Assembly: GCA_947306365.1 (NCBI GenBank)
Contig: CAMZGD010000015.1
Span: 1 to 55,696, forward strand
DNA from: an uncultured Bacteroidales bacterium
GTDB lineage: Bacteria; Bacteroidota; Bacteroidia; Bacteroidales; UBA932
Reading direction: 5' to 3'
Length of the DNA stretch: 55,696 bases
Shown here: piece after piece, positions 47,241-55,345 of the stretch
Position numbering within the stretch: position 1 is the stretch's first letter
Layout: each line of letters begins with the position of its first letter
Notes under the pieces: generated by a model
Databases searched by the model: none
What the model was told of the DNA's origin: nothing
What the model saw: only the letters and a program-made list of their open reading frames with translations
Program-made: the position numbers and the translations under genes

Positions 47241-47279
47241 GGGGCGGTTATATCGGTCGACGATGGAACCGCCCCTTTT
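47241..47279 (+). terminator. Terminator after leuS-yitT
   Basis: Nine-bp stem GGGGCGGTT (47241-47249) / AACCGCCCC (47267-47275) with a 17-base loop followed by TTTT. Confidence 0.75.
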
Positions 47280-47312
47280 GTGTATAATTTCGTCGGGTAA
47301 AAACGCGATGAA

Positions 47313-47867
47313 ATGATGAACACGATTTGGATGCTGATCGGTTATGTGCCGTTGCTGGGCGTGGCGGTTTTCCTGTATCTGCGGTTCGGCCGCCGGAAAT
47401 CCGCGGGAGCGGAGGGTCCGCCGGACGCAAAGGCGTATCCGCGCCAGGACCGGGCGATTCCCAACGCAGACCGGATTCTGGAAGACGCCGGGCCCAGCCT
47501 CAAGGACGCGGACATGGAGGAGTTGAAAGACCGCCTGTGCAATGTGCTCGAGCGCGAAAAGCTCTATCTCAATCCCGACATCCGGGTGGGCGACCTGGCC
47601 GAACGGCTCTACACCAACAAAAGCTACCTCGCCCAGACCATCAAGCTGAAACTCAACAAGAATTTCTGTCAGCTGGTGCACTACTACCGGGTGCGGGAGG
47701 CGATGCGGGTCTATGCGCAGAATCCCGAACTTACGATAACGCAGTTGTGCCGGCGGGTGGGCTTCAATTCGATGACCACCTTCAACACGGCTTTCGGGCG
47801 CAATACGGGCTTCACCCCGGCGGAGTGGTGCAAGGAGTACCGGAAAAGAAATGAGGCGAAAGCTTAG
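47313..47867 (+). CDS. AraC-type regulator with N-terminal membrane helix
   Basis: 184 aa. One transmembrane helix (about 5-24) and a charged linker, then a complete AraC double helix-turn-helix (about 88-180: VGDLAERLYTNKSYLAQTIK and TITQLCRRVGFNSMTTFN). It looks like the output end of a membrane-bound regulator without a recognisable sensor. It overlaps the following AraC-type gene by 17 bases, suggesting co-translation and perhaps joint action. Confidence 0.82.
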   Translation: MMNTIWMLIGYVPLLGVAVFLYLRFGRRKSAGAEGPPDAKAYPRQDRAIPNADRILEDAGPSLKDADMEELKDRLCNVLEREKLYLNPDIRVGDLAERLYTNKSYLAQTIKLKLNKNFCQLVHYYRVREAMRVYAQNPELTITQLCRRVGFNSMTTFNTAFGRNTGFTPAEWCKEYRKRNEAKA

Positions 47868-48210
47868 CGCGGATGCGCTCTATGCAAAGATGAAGAAAAC
47901 GATGGTGCGCAAGCGGCTTTTCCTGCGGAAGGGACTTACCCGCGACGAGGTGGCGCGGGAGCTCAACACCAACCGCACCTATGTCACGCGCGCGCTCAAG
48001 GGTCGCGGACTGAATTTCGCCCAGTTCGTAAATTCCTATCGGGCGCAGTATGCCATCGGTCTGATGCTCAGTAAAAAACATGCGGAAACCCCGCTCGCGG
48101 ACATTGCCGAGATGAGCGGATTCTCGCACGTGGAGACCTTGAACCGCTATTTGAAAAAAAGCGCAGGCTCTACAGCCTGCGCCTTTCGGGAACGGATCCT
48201 GGACGGATGA
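47851..48210 (+). CDS. Short AraC-type DNA-binding protein
   Basis: 119 aa made up almost entirely of an AraC double helix-turn-helix (TRDEVARELNTNRTYVTRAL and LADIAEMSGFSHVETLNRYL). No sensor domain. Its 3' end contains a perfect hairpin (48161-48182) that encodes part of the last helix and also serves as the terminator of the converging aspA gene. The stop codon lies directly next to the aspA stop. Confidence 0.78.
   Translation: MRRKLSADALYAKMKKTMVRKRLFLRKGLTRDEVARELNTNRTYVTRALKGRGLNFAQFVNSYRAQYAIGLMLSKKHAETPLADIAEMSGFSHVETLNRYLKKSAGSTACAFRERILDG
48154..48182 (-). terminator. Intrinsic terminator of aspA inside the neighbouring coding region
   Basis: Perfect 9-bp stem GCGCAGGCT (48161-48169) / AGCCTGCGC (48174-48182) with a CTAC loop. 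On the minus strand it is followed by seven T (48154-48160). It lies 28 bases beyond the aspA stop, within the 3' end of the AraC-type gene. Confidence 0.85.
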
Positions 48211-49641
48211 TCAGAGCTCGACCTTCGTCGGCTTGACCATGTTCTTCGGGTCGAGGATCTTGTCGAGCTGGGCCTTGGTCAGGTACTTCTTGGCAAGGAC
48301 GAGCTTGTACACGCTGCCGCCGGTGACGAGGGCTTCCTTGGCCACCTCCGTGCACTTCGCGTAGCCGATGTACGGCTTCAGGGCGGTCACGATGCCGATG
48401 CTGTTCTCCGCAAGCTCCTTGCAGTGCTTCCGGTTGGCGGTGATTCCGTCGATGCACTCGATGCGCAGGGTGTTCAGCGCGTTGGTCATCCAGGTCTGCG
48501 ACTCGACGATCGATTCGACGAGGACCGGCTCCATCACGTTGAGTTCGAGCTGGGCGGCTTCAGATGCCATCGTGATGGCGGTATCGTTGCCGATTACCTT
48601 GAAGCACACCTGGTTGGTGACCTCGGGGATGACGGGGTTCACCTTGCCCGGCATGATGGAGCTGCCCGGCTGCTTCGGCGGGAGGTTGATCTCGGACAGG
48701 CCCGTGCGGGGACCGGAGGCCAGCAGGCGCAGGTCGTTGCAGATCTTGGAGATGCGGATGGCGATGTTTTTCAGCTCGGCGTGATAGCAGACCATGCAGG
48801 AGGTGTCGTTGGTGGCCTCCACGAGGTCTTTGGCCAGGGAGATCTTCCAGCCGCTGATCCTCTTGATGTGCTTGGTGCAGGCTTCGGCGTAGCCGGGCTC
48901 GGCGGTGATGCCGGTACCGATGGCGGTGGCGCCCATGTTGATCACGAGGAACTCCTGCGCTGCGGCGTCAAGGCGTTTCATCTCGGTTTCCACTGCGGTG
49001 GCGAAAGCGCCGAAAGTCTGTCCGAGGGTCATGGGGACGGCGTCCTGAAGCTGGGTGCGGCCCATCTTGATGATCGAGGCGAAGCTGCGCTGCTTGGCGC
49101 GGAATGCCTTCGCGAGCGCCTTGAGGGCGGCCATCAGGTCCTGGTGGATCATATAGAGACCCAGGTGCATCGCCGTGGGATACGCATCGTTGGTCGACTG
49201 CGCCATGTTGATGTGGTCGTTGGGGTGAATGAACTGGTATTCACCGTGCTTCTTGCCCATGATTTCGAGCGCCCGGTTGGCGATCACCTCATTGGCGTTC
49301 ATGTTGGCCGAGGTGCCGGCGCCGCCCTGGATCATGTCGATCGGGAAGTGCTCGGTGTGCTTGCCTTCCATCAGTTCCCGGCAGGCCTTCACGACGGCGT
49401 CGGTGATCTCGTCGGAGACGAGGCCGAGGTCGTGGTTGGCCAGGATGGCGCCCATCTTGACGATGCCGAACGCCTTGACGAACTCCGGATGGTCGCCGAG
49501 CAGGTTGCGGCTGATGTCGAAGTTCTCGATGCAGCGGAGCGTCTGTACGCCGAAGAGGGCCTCCACGGGGACGTCCTTGTCGCCCAGCAGGTCGTGTTCT
49601 GAACGGGTCTTGCCCGAAGTCTTGAATTTGTATTCGATCAT
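48211..49641 (-). CDS. aspA: Aspartate ammonia-lyase
   Basis: 476 aa. Converts aspartate to fumarate and ammonia. Fumarase/aspartase superfamily: GAGTSANMNANEV, HPNDHINMAQSTNDAYPT and the catalytic-loop signature GSSIMPGKVNPV. The SQSSND-type and SS-loop residues fit aspartase; its product feeds the fumarate pool shared with the fumarase at 23041-24657. Third gene of the folE-trkA-aspA group, 30 bases after trkA. Confidence 0.94.
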   Translation of the reverse strand: MIEYKFKTSGKTRSEHDLLGDKDVPVEALFGVQTLRCIENFDISRNLLGDHPEFVKAFGIVKMGAILANHDLGLVSDEITDAVVKACRELMEGKHTEHFPIDMIQGGAGTSANMNANEVIANRALEIMGKKHGEYQFIHPNDHINMAQSTNDAYPTAMHLGLYMIHQDLMAALKALAKAFRAKQRSFASIIKMGRTQLQDAVPMTLGQTFGAFATAVETEMKRLDAAAQEFLVINMGATAIGTGITAEPGYAEACTKHIKRISGWKISLAKDLVEATNDTSCMVCYHAELKNIAIRISKICNDLRLLASGPRTGLSEINLPPKQPGSSIMPGKVNPVIPEVTNQVCFKVIGNDTAITMASEAAQLELNVMEPVLVESIVESQTWMTNALNTLRIECIDGITANRKHCKELAENSIGIVTALKPYIGYAKCTEVAKEALVTGGSVYKLVLAKKYLTKAQLDKILDPKNMVKPTKVEL

Positions 49642-49671
49642 AACTGATATTTATTTTGGTTGATTGTTTGC

Positions 49672-51021
49672 TTATGCGAAGAATTCCTCGATGCGGCTCA
49701 GGGCCGTCGGCAGGGCGAAGATGACCACGCGGTCGTAGGGTTTGATCTGGGTGTCGCCTACGGCGATGAAGGTCTCGTTGCCGCGGATGATGCCGCCGAT
49801 GACGGCGTCCCCGGGGAAGTTGACGTCCTTGACGGGGGCTTTGGTGATCAGGCTGTCGGGGTTGACGATGTATTCGATCACTTCGGCGTCCGAACCGCCG
49901 ATCACCTTGACCGTACGGACCTTCGTGCTCATCGTGAAACGGAAGATGCGCCCGGCCGTGATGATTTTCTTGTTGATGACGGCGTCCACGCCCATCCCCT
50001 CGGCCAGCTTGATATATTCGATGTTCTCGACTTCGGCGATGGTCTTGGCCACGCCCATCTTCTTGGCGGCCACGCAGGCGAGGATGTTGGTCTCGGAACT
50101 GGACGTGACGGCCACGAAGGCGTCGCAGCTCTTGACGTCCTCCTCATAGAGGAAGTCGGAGTTGCGGCCGTCGCCGTTGATCACCAGCGTCCGGTCGAGG
50201 TTCTCGGAGAGGACTTCGCACCGTTCGCGGTTGATTTCGATGATCTTGACGAATTCGGCGGTCTTCTCGAACTGCTTGGCCACCATCTCGCCGATGCGGC
50301 CGCCGCCCAGGATCGTAAGGCGCTTGATGTCGAGATACTGCTTGCCCGACCAGGTCATCAGTTCGTCGACGTACTCCCGTTTCGCGACCACATACACCAT
50401 GTCGCCCCGCTTGAAGAGCGTGTCGCGCTGCGGGATGAGGGTCTCGCCGCCGCGGGTGAGGGCCACGACGCGGAAGGGAAGGTTGTCCGGCGGATAGGGG
50501 AAGTCGGCGGCGGACTTGTTGAGCATCTTCGATTCCTCGTCGATGCGGAAGACCACCATCTGCAGCTGTCCGCGGGCGAAGTCCACGAAGTCCGAGACGT
50601 CGGACTGCTTGAGCAGGTCGCCGATCTCCGTGGCCGCGATCTTTTCGGGATAGAAGAGCAGGTCGATGCCCAGCTCCGTGAACATCAGTTTGTTGTCGTA
50701 GTTGAGGTACTCCGCGTCATTGATGCGGGCCGTCACTTTCTTGGCGCCCATCTTCTTGGCGATCAGGGCCGCCACGATGTTGACGTCCTGGGCCTTGGCA
50801 GGGCTGACGGCCACGAACAGGTCGGCCTTGTCCACGCCGGCGGCCTTGAGGATGCCGATCGAGGTCGGGTTTCCCTGCACGGTGAGCACGTCCATGCTCT
50901 CGCTCACCAGGGCCAGCCGCTCTTCGTCGTGGTCGATGATGGTGATCTCGTGGTAGCCTTCGCTGAGCATCTTGGCCAGGTGGCAACCGACTTCTCCTGC
51001 ACCTGCAATGACGATCTTCAT
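49672..51021 (-). CDS. trkA: Trk system potassium uptake protein TrkA
   Basis: 449 aa. Cytoplasmic gating subunit of a Trk potassium channel: two RCK (TrkA-N/TrkA-C) modules, each with a Rossmann NAD site (GAGEVG at residues 7-12 and GGGRIG in the middle). The membrane partner TrkH is not adjacent. Seven bases downstream of folE. Confidence 0.95.
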   Translation of the reverse strand: MKIVIAGAGEVGCHLAKMLSEGYHEITIIDHDEERLALVSESMDVLTVQGNPTSIGILKAAGVDKADLFVAVSPAKAQDVNIVAALIAKKMGAKKVTARINDAEYLNYDNKLMFTELGIDLLFYPEKIAATEIGDLLKQSDVSDFVDFARGQLQMVVFRIDEESKMLNKSAADFPYPPDNLPFRVVALTRGGETLIPQRDTLFKRGDMVYVVAKREYVDELMTWSGKQYLDIKRLTILGGGRIGEMVAKQFEKTAEFVKIIEINRERCEVLSENLDRTLVINGDGRNSDFLYEEDVKSCDAFVAVTSSSETNILACVAAKKMGVAKTIAEVENIEYIKLAEGMGVDAVINKKIITAGRIFRFTMSTKVRTVKVIGGSDAEVIEYIVNPDSLITKAPVKDVNFPGDAVIGGIIRGNETFIAVGDTQIKPYDRVVIFALPTALSRIEEFFA

Positions 51022-51028
51022 GGTAGTA

Positions 51029-51628
51029 TCAATGCAATTTCGCTCCGATGAGCGTCATGAATTCATTTCGGGTACGGATGTCCTTCAGGAAGACGCCGGT
51101 GAACGCCGAGGTCGTCGTGACGGAATTCTGTTTCTGGACGCCCCGCACCTGCATGCACATATGGGCGGCTTCGATCACGACGGCCACGCCCAGCGGACGG
51201 AGCGTTTCCTGGATGCAGTCGCGGATCTGTACGGTGAGGCGCTCCTGCACCTGGAGCCGCCGTGCGAAGGTCTCCACCACGCGGGCGAGCTTGCTCAGGC
51301 CGGTGATGTAGCCGTCGGGGATGTAGGCCACGTGTGCCTTGCCGTAGAACGGGAGCATGTGGTGCTCGCACATCGAGTAGAGTTCGATGTCCTTGACTAC
51401 GACCATCTGGTGGTACTCTTCCCGGAACATCGCCGACCGCAGGATCTCGGCACCGTCCTCTTCGTAGCCCTTCGTGAGGAACTGCATCGAGCGCGCGACG
51501 CGGTGCGGGGTTTTCAGCAGCCCTTCGCGGCCGGGGTCCTCGCCGATGAGCCGGAGAATCTCCCGATAGTGGGCTGCCAGCTCCTCGGTGACGGCGTCGT
51601 CGTAGGTTTCGTTTTTCAGATAAGACAT
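51029..51628 (-). CDS. folE: GTP cyclohydrolase I
   Basis: 199 aa. First enzyme of tetrahydrofolate synthesis, converting GTP to dihydroneopterin triphosphate. Zinc ligands in [12 protein letters not shown] and [10 protein letters not shown], and the [10 protein letters not shown] substrate motif, are intact. First gene of the folE-trkA-aspA transcription unit. Confidence 0.97.
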   Translation of the reverse strand: MSYLKNETYDDAVTEELAAHYREILRLIGEDPGREGLLKTPHRVARSMQFLTKGYEEDGAEILRSAMFREEYHQMVVVKDIELYSMCEHHMLPFYGKAHVAYIPDGYITGLSKLARVVETFARRLQVQERLTVQIRDCIQETLRPLGVAVVIEAAHMCMQVRGVQKQNSVTTTSAFTGVFLKDIRTRNEFMTLIGAKLH

Positions 51629-51653
51629 GATATCTGCTTATAATTATGGCAAG

Positions 51654-51691
51654 TTACGAATAATATTTCATTTTTTTGAAATAATTCGTAA
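51654..51691. promoter_or_regulatory. AT-rich inverted repeat between folE and mqnB
   Basis: TTACGAATAATATTTCA (51654-51670) and TGAAATAATTCGTAA (51677-51691) are inverted copies differing by a two-base insertion, around a T6 loop. It lies in the 86-base gap between divergent genes, next to weak -7-like boxes on both strands, so it may be an operator. Confidence 0.5.
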
Positions 51692-51714
51692 TTTAGAACG
51701 TTTAACCAACTATT

Positions 51715-52245
51715 ATGCGGTATCTCTGGCTGGCTGCCGTCGATTTTGAACTGAATGTCGTCCGTGCGCTCCGTGGCGGGACGGACGACGTGTTCCTGTG
51801 CGGCGGCGTGGGGCCGGGGGCCACCCGCCGCGCGCTGGCGCCGGTGCTTGCGGACTGCGGCTGCGACCTGGCCATCGACGTGGGCCTCGCCGGATCCTAT
51901 GGCGGCGGCATCCCGCTCGGCGGGGTGGTGCAGGTGGTGACCGAATGCTTCGGCGACCGTCCCGGTGTCCCGTTGGTCAATCCGGCGCCGCCAGCGCTTT
52001 TTTCTGCGCTGCCGCAGGCGGCGGGCAACACCGTCCCCGCGCTGGAAGCTCGTTGGCGCTGTGTCCCGGCCGACGTCGAAACGATGGAAGGTGCTGCCTT
52101 CTTCGAAGCCTGTCTGGCCGCCGCCATCCCGTTCGCCGAGATCCGTGCCGTCTCAAACGTCGTCGGGGAAACCGACCACGCGCGCTGGGACATCCCCCTT
52201 GCCCTCCAGAACCTGCAGAACTGCTTGTCCACCCTGTCATTCTGA
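51715..52245 (+). CDS. mqnB: Futalosine hydrolase
   Basis: 176 aa. Nucleosidase of the futalosine route to menaquinone, releasing hypoxanthine from futalosine. The nucleoside-phosphorylase-like fold is recognised by IDVGLAGSYGG, the METMEGAAF-type catalytic segment (VETMEGAAFFEACLAA) and IRAVSNVVGE. It is shorter than the usual 210-230 residues, mainly in the middle. mqnD follows after 8 bases. Confidence 0.88.
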   Translation: MRYLWLAAVDFELNVVRALRGGTDDVFLCGGVGPGATRRALAPVLADCGCDLAIDVGLAGSYGGGIPLGGVVQVVTECFGDRPGVPLVNPAPPALFSALPQAAGNTVPALEARWRCVPADVETMEGAAFFEACLAAAIPFAEIRAVSNVVGETDHARWDIPLALQNLQNCLSTLSF

Positions 52246-52261
52246 ACGAAGTGATGAATCT
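52236..52261 (+). repeat. Dispersed-repeat-like sequence bridging mqnB and mqnD
   Basis: The 26 bases read GTCATTCTGAACGAAG then TGATGAATCT. They resemble, with one difference (TGATGAATCT instead of TGAAGAATCT), a short repeat seen in many bacterial genomes. The TGA of TTCTGA is the mqnB stop and the variant base creates the ATG of mqnD. The resemblance is recalled, not searched. Confidence 0.5.
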
Positions 52262-53108
52262 GACCCTCGCCTTTTCTTCCTGCCCCAACGACACTTTTAT
52301 GTTCCACGCCCTCGTCCACGGCCTGGTCGATACCGAAGGCCTGTCGTTCGATGTCGACATCCACGACGTGGAGGAACTCAACGAACGCGCCCAGGCCGGC
52401 CGCTACGACGTGACCAAACTCAGTTTCCACGGCTGGTTCACGGTCCGAGACCGGTACGACCTGCTGCCGTCCGGCGCTGCGCTGGGCTGGGACTGCGGTC
52501 CGCTGCTGGTCCGCCGTGCCGATGATGCGGCCGTGCTGCAGCGCAGCGGCCTCCGCGTGGCGGTTCCCGGCCGCTACACCACCGGTGCCCTGCTCTGTTC
52601 GCTGGCCTTTCCCGGCCTCGTCCGCCAGGTGCCGATGCTCTTTTCCGATATCGAAGGCGCCGTGGCCAGCGGCGACGTCGATCTCGGTGTCCTCATCCAC
52701 GAGGGCCGTTTCACCTACCGTGACAAGGGACTCGACCTGGTCTGCGACCTGGGGTCCTGGTGGCAGCAGACCTCGGGGTGCCCGATCCCGCTCGGCCTGA
52801 TCGCCGTCCGGCGCTCCTGCGGCGCGGATTTTGCTGCGAAGTTCAACCGCGTGCTGCACCGGAGCATCTCGTATGCTTTCGCCCATCCGGACGCTTCACG
52901 CGCATATGTCGCCTCGTACGCCCGCGAGCTGTCGGCAGACATCCAGCGAAAACACATCGACCTGTTCGTGAACCGTTTCTCTCTCGACCTGGGGGAAGAA
53001 GGCCGCCGGGCGGTCGATACCTTGTACGAGCACTATGAGCGAGATTATCTGCATGGAGGGCGTGTCGAAGCTTTACCGCATGGGCGACAGTGTGGTGAAA
53101 GCGCTTGA
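52254..53108 (+). CDS. mqnD: 1,4-dihydroxy-6-naphthoate synthase
   Basis: 284 aa. Converts cyclic dehypoxanthine futalosine to 1,4-dihydroxy-6-naphthoate in the futalosine pathway. MqnA/MqnD family (periplasmic-binding-protein fold): [16 protein letters not shown] at the N-terminus, [21 protein letters not shown] and HEGRFTY. ATG 52254 lies within the repeat-like sequence; the earlier frame from 51798 is read-through. The last 24 residues (after LYEHYERD) overlap the ABC gene by 74 bases and look like an extension past the family's normal end. Confidence 0.92.
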   Translation: MNLTLAFSSCPNDTFMFHALVHGLVDTEGLSFDVDIHDVEELNERAQAGRYDVTKLSFHGWFTVRDRYDLLPSGAALGWDCGPLLVRRADDAAVLQRSGLRVAVPGRYTTGALLCSLAFPGLVRQVPMLFSDIEGAVASGDVDLGVLIHEGRFTYRDKGLDLVCDLGSWWQQTSGCPIPLGLIAVRRSCGADFAAKFNRVLHRSISYAFAHPDASRAYVASYARELSADIQRKHIDLFVNRFSLDLGEEGRRAVDTLYEHYERDYLHGGRVEALPHGRQCGESA

Positions 53109-53730
53109 CGGCGTGGACTTCCGGGTCCTGAGAGGGGAGTATGTCGCCATCATGGGACCTTCGGGTTCGGGCAAATCGACGTTGATGAACCTGCTGGGCT
53201 GCCTCGATAAACCTTCGTCGGGACGCTATCTTTTGAATGGCTGCGACGTGAGCCGGATGGACGACGACCGGCTGTCCGGGGTCCGCAACCGCGAGATCGG
53301 TTTCGTTTTTCAGGCGTTCAACCTGCTGCCGCGCCTCACTGCGCTGGAGAACGTGGCGCTTCCGCTGTCGTTCGCGGGGGTGGAGAAGGGGGAACGGCTG
53401 GCGCGTGCGGCGGAGGCGCTCCGGCAGGTGGGCCTGTCGCACCGGGCGGATCACCGGCCCGACGAACTGTCCGGCGGCCAGCGTCAGCGTGTGGCGTTGG
53501 CGCGGGCGCTGGTCACGCATCCGTCCATCATCCTGGCTGACGAGCCCACCGGCAACCTCGATTCGGCCACTTCCGAAGAGGTGATGAAACTTTTTGCCGG
53601 GATTCATCGTAAAGGTAATACAATCTTACTGGTAACCCACGAGGAGGAGGTGGCCCGCTGCGCCGGGCGGATCGTCCGGCTTCGTGACGGAAAAATAGAA
53701 AGGGATGAAAATCTACACCAAGACCGGTGA
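53035..53730 (+). CDS. ABC transporter ATP-binding protein, LolD/MacB type
   Basis: 231 aa. Walker [10 protein letters not shown] (about 38-46), Q-loop [11 protein letters not shown], signature LSGGQRQR, Walker [10 protein letters not shown] and the H-loop VTHEEE. The sequence resembles the LolCDE/MacB/FtsE group. No permease gene is adjacent. A later ATG at 53053 would shorten the N-terminus by six residues; the longer start matches relatives. Overlaps mqnD by 74 bases and the next gene by 26. Confidence 0.92.
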   Translation: MSEIICMEGVSKLYRMGDSVVKALDGVDFRVLRGEYVAIMGPSGSGKSTLMNLLGCLDKPSSGRYLLNGCDVSRMDDDRLSGVRNREIGFVFQAFNLLPRLTALENVALPLSFAGVEKGERLARAAEALRQVGLSHRADHRPDELSGGQRQRVALARALVTHPSIILADEPTGNLDSATSEEVMKLFAGIHRKGNTILLVTHEEEVARCAGRIVRLRDGKIERDENLHQDR

Positions 53731-54226
53731 TGCCGGCACCACCTCGCTGGTGGGCGGGACGCGCGTAAGCAAGGCGCATCCCCGCGTGATGACGTATGGC
53801 GACCTCGACGAACTGATCAGCTGGCTGGGCCTGATCCGTTGCGAGACGGCCGGAAAAGACCTTCCGCTGCGCCGCATCCAGATCCAGCTGATGAACGTGA
53901 GCGCCCATCTGGCCAACGACGGGCGTTCGCTGAAGCTCAAGCCGCTCGACGAGGCCGAGACCGCCTTCCTCGAGCAGGAAATCGACCGGATGACGGCCGA
54001 ACTGCCGCCGCAGACGGCCTTCGTGCTGCCGGGCGAGCCGCGGGCGGCCTCGATGGCGCACATCGCCCGCACCGTATGCCGGCGGGCCGAACGCAGCGCC
54101 GTCCAGATCGAAGGGAAGACGGACCAGGACGCCCTGGCGATCCGGTATGTCAACCGCCTGAGCGACTACCTGTTCACCCTGGCAAGGTACTTGTGTGAAG
54201 GGCGGGATGATTACTGGCTCCCGTAA
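53705..54226 (+). CDS. PduO-type ATP:cob(I)alamin adenosyltransferase
   Basis: 173 aa. Makes adenosylcobalamin from cobalamin and ATP. N-terminal [14 protein letters not shown] motif, central helices, and the active-site region [13 protein letters not shown] followed by [15 protein letters not shown]. It overlaps the ABC gene by 26 bases and may be co-translated; no other cobalamin gene is in the window. Confidence 0.95.
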   Translation: MKIYTKTGDAGTTSLVGGTRVSKAHPRVMTYGDLDELISWLGLIRCETAGKDLPLRRIQIQLMNVSAHLANDGRSLKLKPLDEAETAFLEQEIDRMTAELPPQTAFVLPGEPRAASMAHIARTVCRRAERSAVQIEGKTDQDALAIRYVNRLSDYLFTLARYLCEGRDDYWLP

Positions 54227-54262
54227 AATGTTTGAAAAAAACTTGTTGTATTGTTTTTTTTA

Positions 54263-54270
54263 TATATTTG
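54263..54270 (+). promoter_or_regulatory. Promoter of the DUF2795 gene
   Basis: TATATTTG, a perfect -7 box, with TTG at 54243-54245 17 bases upstream. The leader is about 38 bases. Confidence 0.7.
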
Positions 54271-54312
54271 CGGCCCCATTTGGGAAAAGAAACAATTTAA
54301 CACATACCTGCA

Positions 54313-54534
54313 ATGTATTGGACGCTTGAGCTTGCATCAAAACTGGAGGATGCCCCCTGGCCCGCAACCCGGGAAGAACTGATCGATTACGCTACTCGTT
54401 CGGGAGCTCCGCTTGAAGTGATTGAAAACCTGGAAGACCTCGAGGAAGACGGTGAAGTCTATGAGTCCATCGAAGACATCTGGCCCGATTATCCGACCAA
54501 GGACGACTTCTTCTTCGACGAGGAGGAATATTGA
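54313..54534 (+). CDS. DUF2795 family acidic small protein
   Basis: 73 aa, strongly acidic C-terminus. Matches the short DUF2795 proteins conserved in Bacteroidota (MYWTLELASKLEDAPWPATR, then a DLEEDGEVYESIEDIWPDY segment). Function unknown. It has its own promoter and a very strong terminator, so it is a single-gene unit and probably well expressed. Confidence 0.9.
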   Translation: MYWTLELASKLEDAPWPATREELIDYATRSGAPLEVIENLEDLEEDGEVYESIEDIWPDYPTKDDFFFDEEEY

Positions 54535-54566
54535 TACAGCGCAATCGCGGAAAACAACCGTTTTGA

Positions 54567-54607
54567 AAAAGCAGGGTGGCCAAAAAACTTTTGGCCACCC
54601 TGCTTTT
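54567..54607 (+). terminator. Strong terminator after DUF2795
   Basis: Fifteen-bp perfect stem GCAGGGTGGCCAAAA (54571-54585) / TTTTGGCCACCCTGC (54589-54603), extended by AAAA/TTTT on the outside and followed by A. Symmetrical, so it could act in both directions. Confidence 0.9.
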
Positions 54608-54844
54608 ATGGACAGTCCGCCCGTCATTGACCGCCGCGCCCCGCCAGTTTTCGCCGGATCTCCGCCGACCCCGCCGGCGGTTTCCTCGGGCGTCGGACGC
54701 CTTTCTTTATTTTTTCGTCGCCGTCCTCACAGGAGGCTCTCTATGAGGAGGGCGCACTTCAATTTCGCGGTTCCATCCTCACCGATATCCTTCTTTGAGG
54801 ACGAGCGGAAAAAGAGTATATTTGGCGTGTTAAACTATTGCAAT
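54608..54844. other. Non-coding stretch between terminator and membrane-protein promoter
   Basis: After the terminator the DNA is GC-rich to about 54710 and then AT-richer. No supported gene is visible; an in-frame ATG at 54743 would extend the next protein by 34 residues but lies upstream of its promoter. A promoter is clear at the right end: TTTG (54794-54797), 19 bases, TATATTTG (54817-54824). Confidence 0.7.
54794..54824 (+). promoter_or_regulatory. Textbook Bacteroidota promoter of the membrane-protein gene
   Basis: TTTG at 54794-54797 and TATATTTG at 54817-54824 with the canonical 19-base spacing. This is the best-formed promoter in the window, 20 bases before the ATG. Confidence 0.8.
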
Positions 54845-55330
54845 ATGATTATTCTGATTGAAGGTCTGGCAATGTGCTTCATCTTGCTTATCATCTGTGT
54901 GATCGGCATTGCCAAAGAGGGGCCTGTAGGATTGGTAACCTTTTACGAGCAGGATGTTAAGGACCGGGTGGTTAAACTTGGTCTAACCACAAAAGAGAAG
55001 ATACAGAAAAGCACTGCCATTGTTGGGATCGCTGTTTTGATTCCATCTCTTTTATTAATTCCATACATGGTATATGGCGTCAATGGAGCCGCAGGATTCT
55101 GGGATGGTTTTTGGCAAATGACAGTTATCGGATTGATAGTGGGTGTCTTCGACCGTATCTTCATTGACTGGTACTGGGTGGGAAAAACCAAGGCTTGGGA
55201 AATCCCCGGTACAGAGGACTTGAAGCCGTATATCCCCAAAAGTACAGTTATCAGGAAGTGGATTGCAACAGTCATTGTTCATCCGGCCTTTTATGCATTG
55301 ATTGCCTGGGCGATGACACTGATTCGGTAA
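54845..55330 (+). CDS. Small four-helix membrane protein of unknown function
   Basis: 161 aa. Transmembrane helices at about 2-23, 56-77, 87-106 and 140-160, with a conserved-looking loop IDWYWVGKTKAWEIPGTED (about 109-127). From memory a similar loop occurs in uncharacterised membrane proteins of Firmicutes, which would fit horizontal transfer; the lower GC content compared with the neighbours supports this. ATG 54845 lies just after the promoter. A 127-bp palindromic element begins 16 bases after the stop codon. Confidence 0.78.
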   Translation: MIILIEGLAMCFILLIICVIGIAKEGPVGLVTFYEQDVKDRVVKLGLTTKEKIQKSTAIVGIAVLIPSLLLIPYMVYGVNGAAGFWDGFWQMTVIGLIVGVFDRIFIDWYWVGKTKAWEIPGTEDLKPYIPKSTVIRKWIATVIVHPAFYALIAWAMTLIR

Positions 55331-55345
55331 GCAACCGCACTGTAC

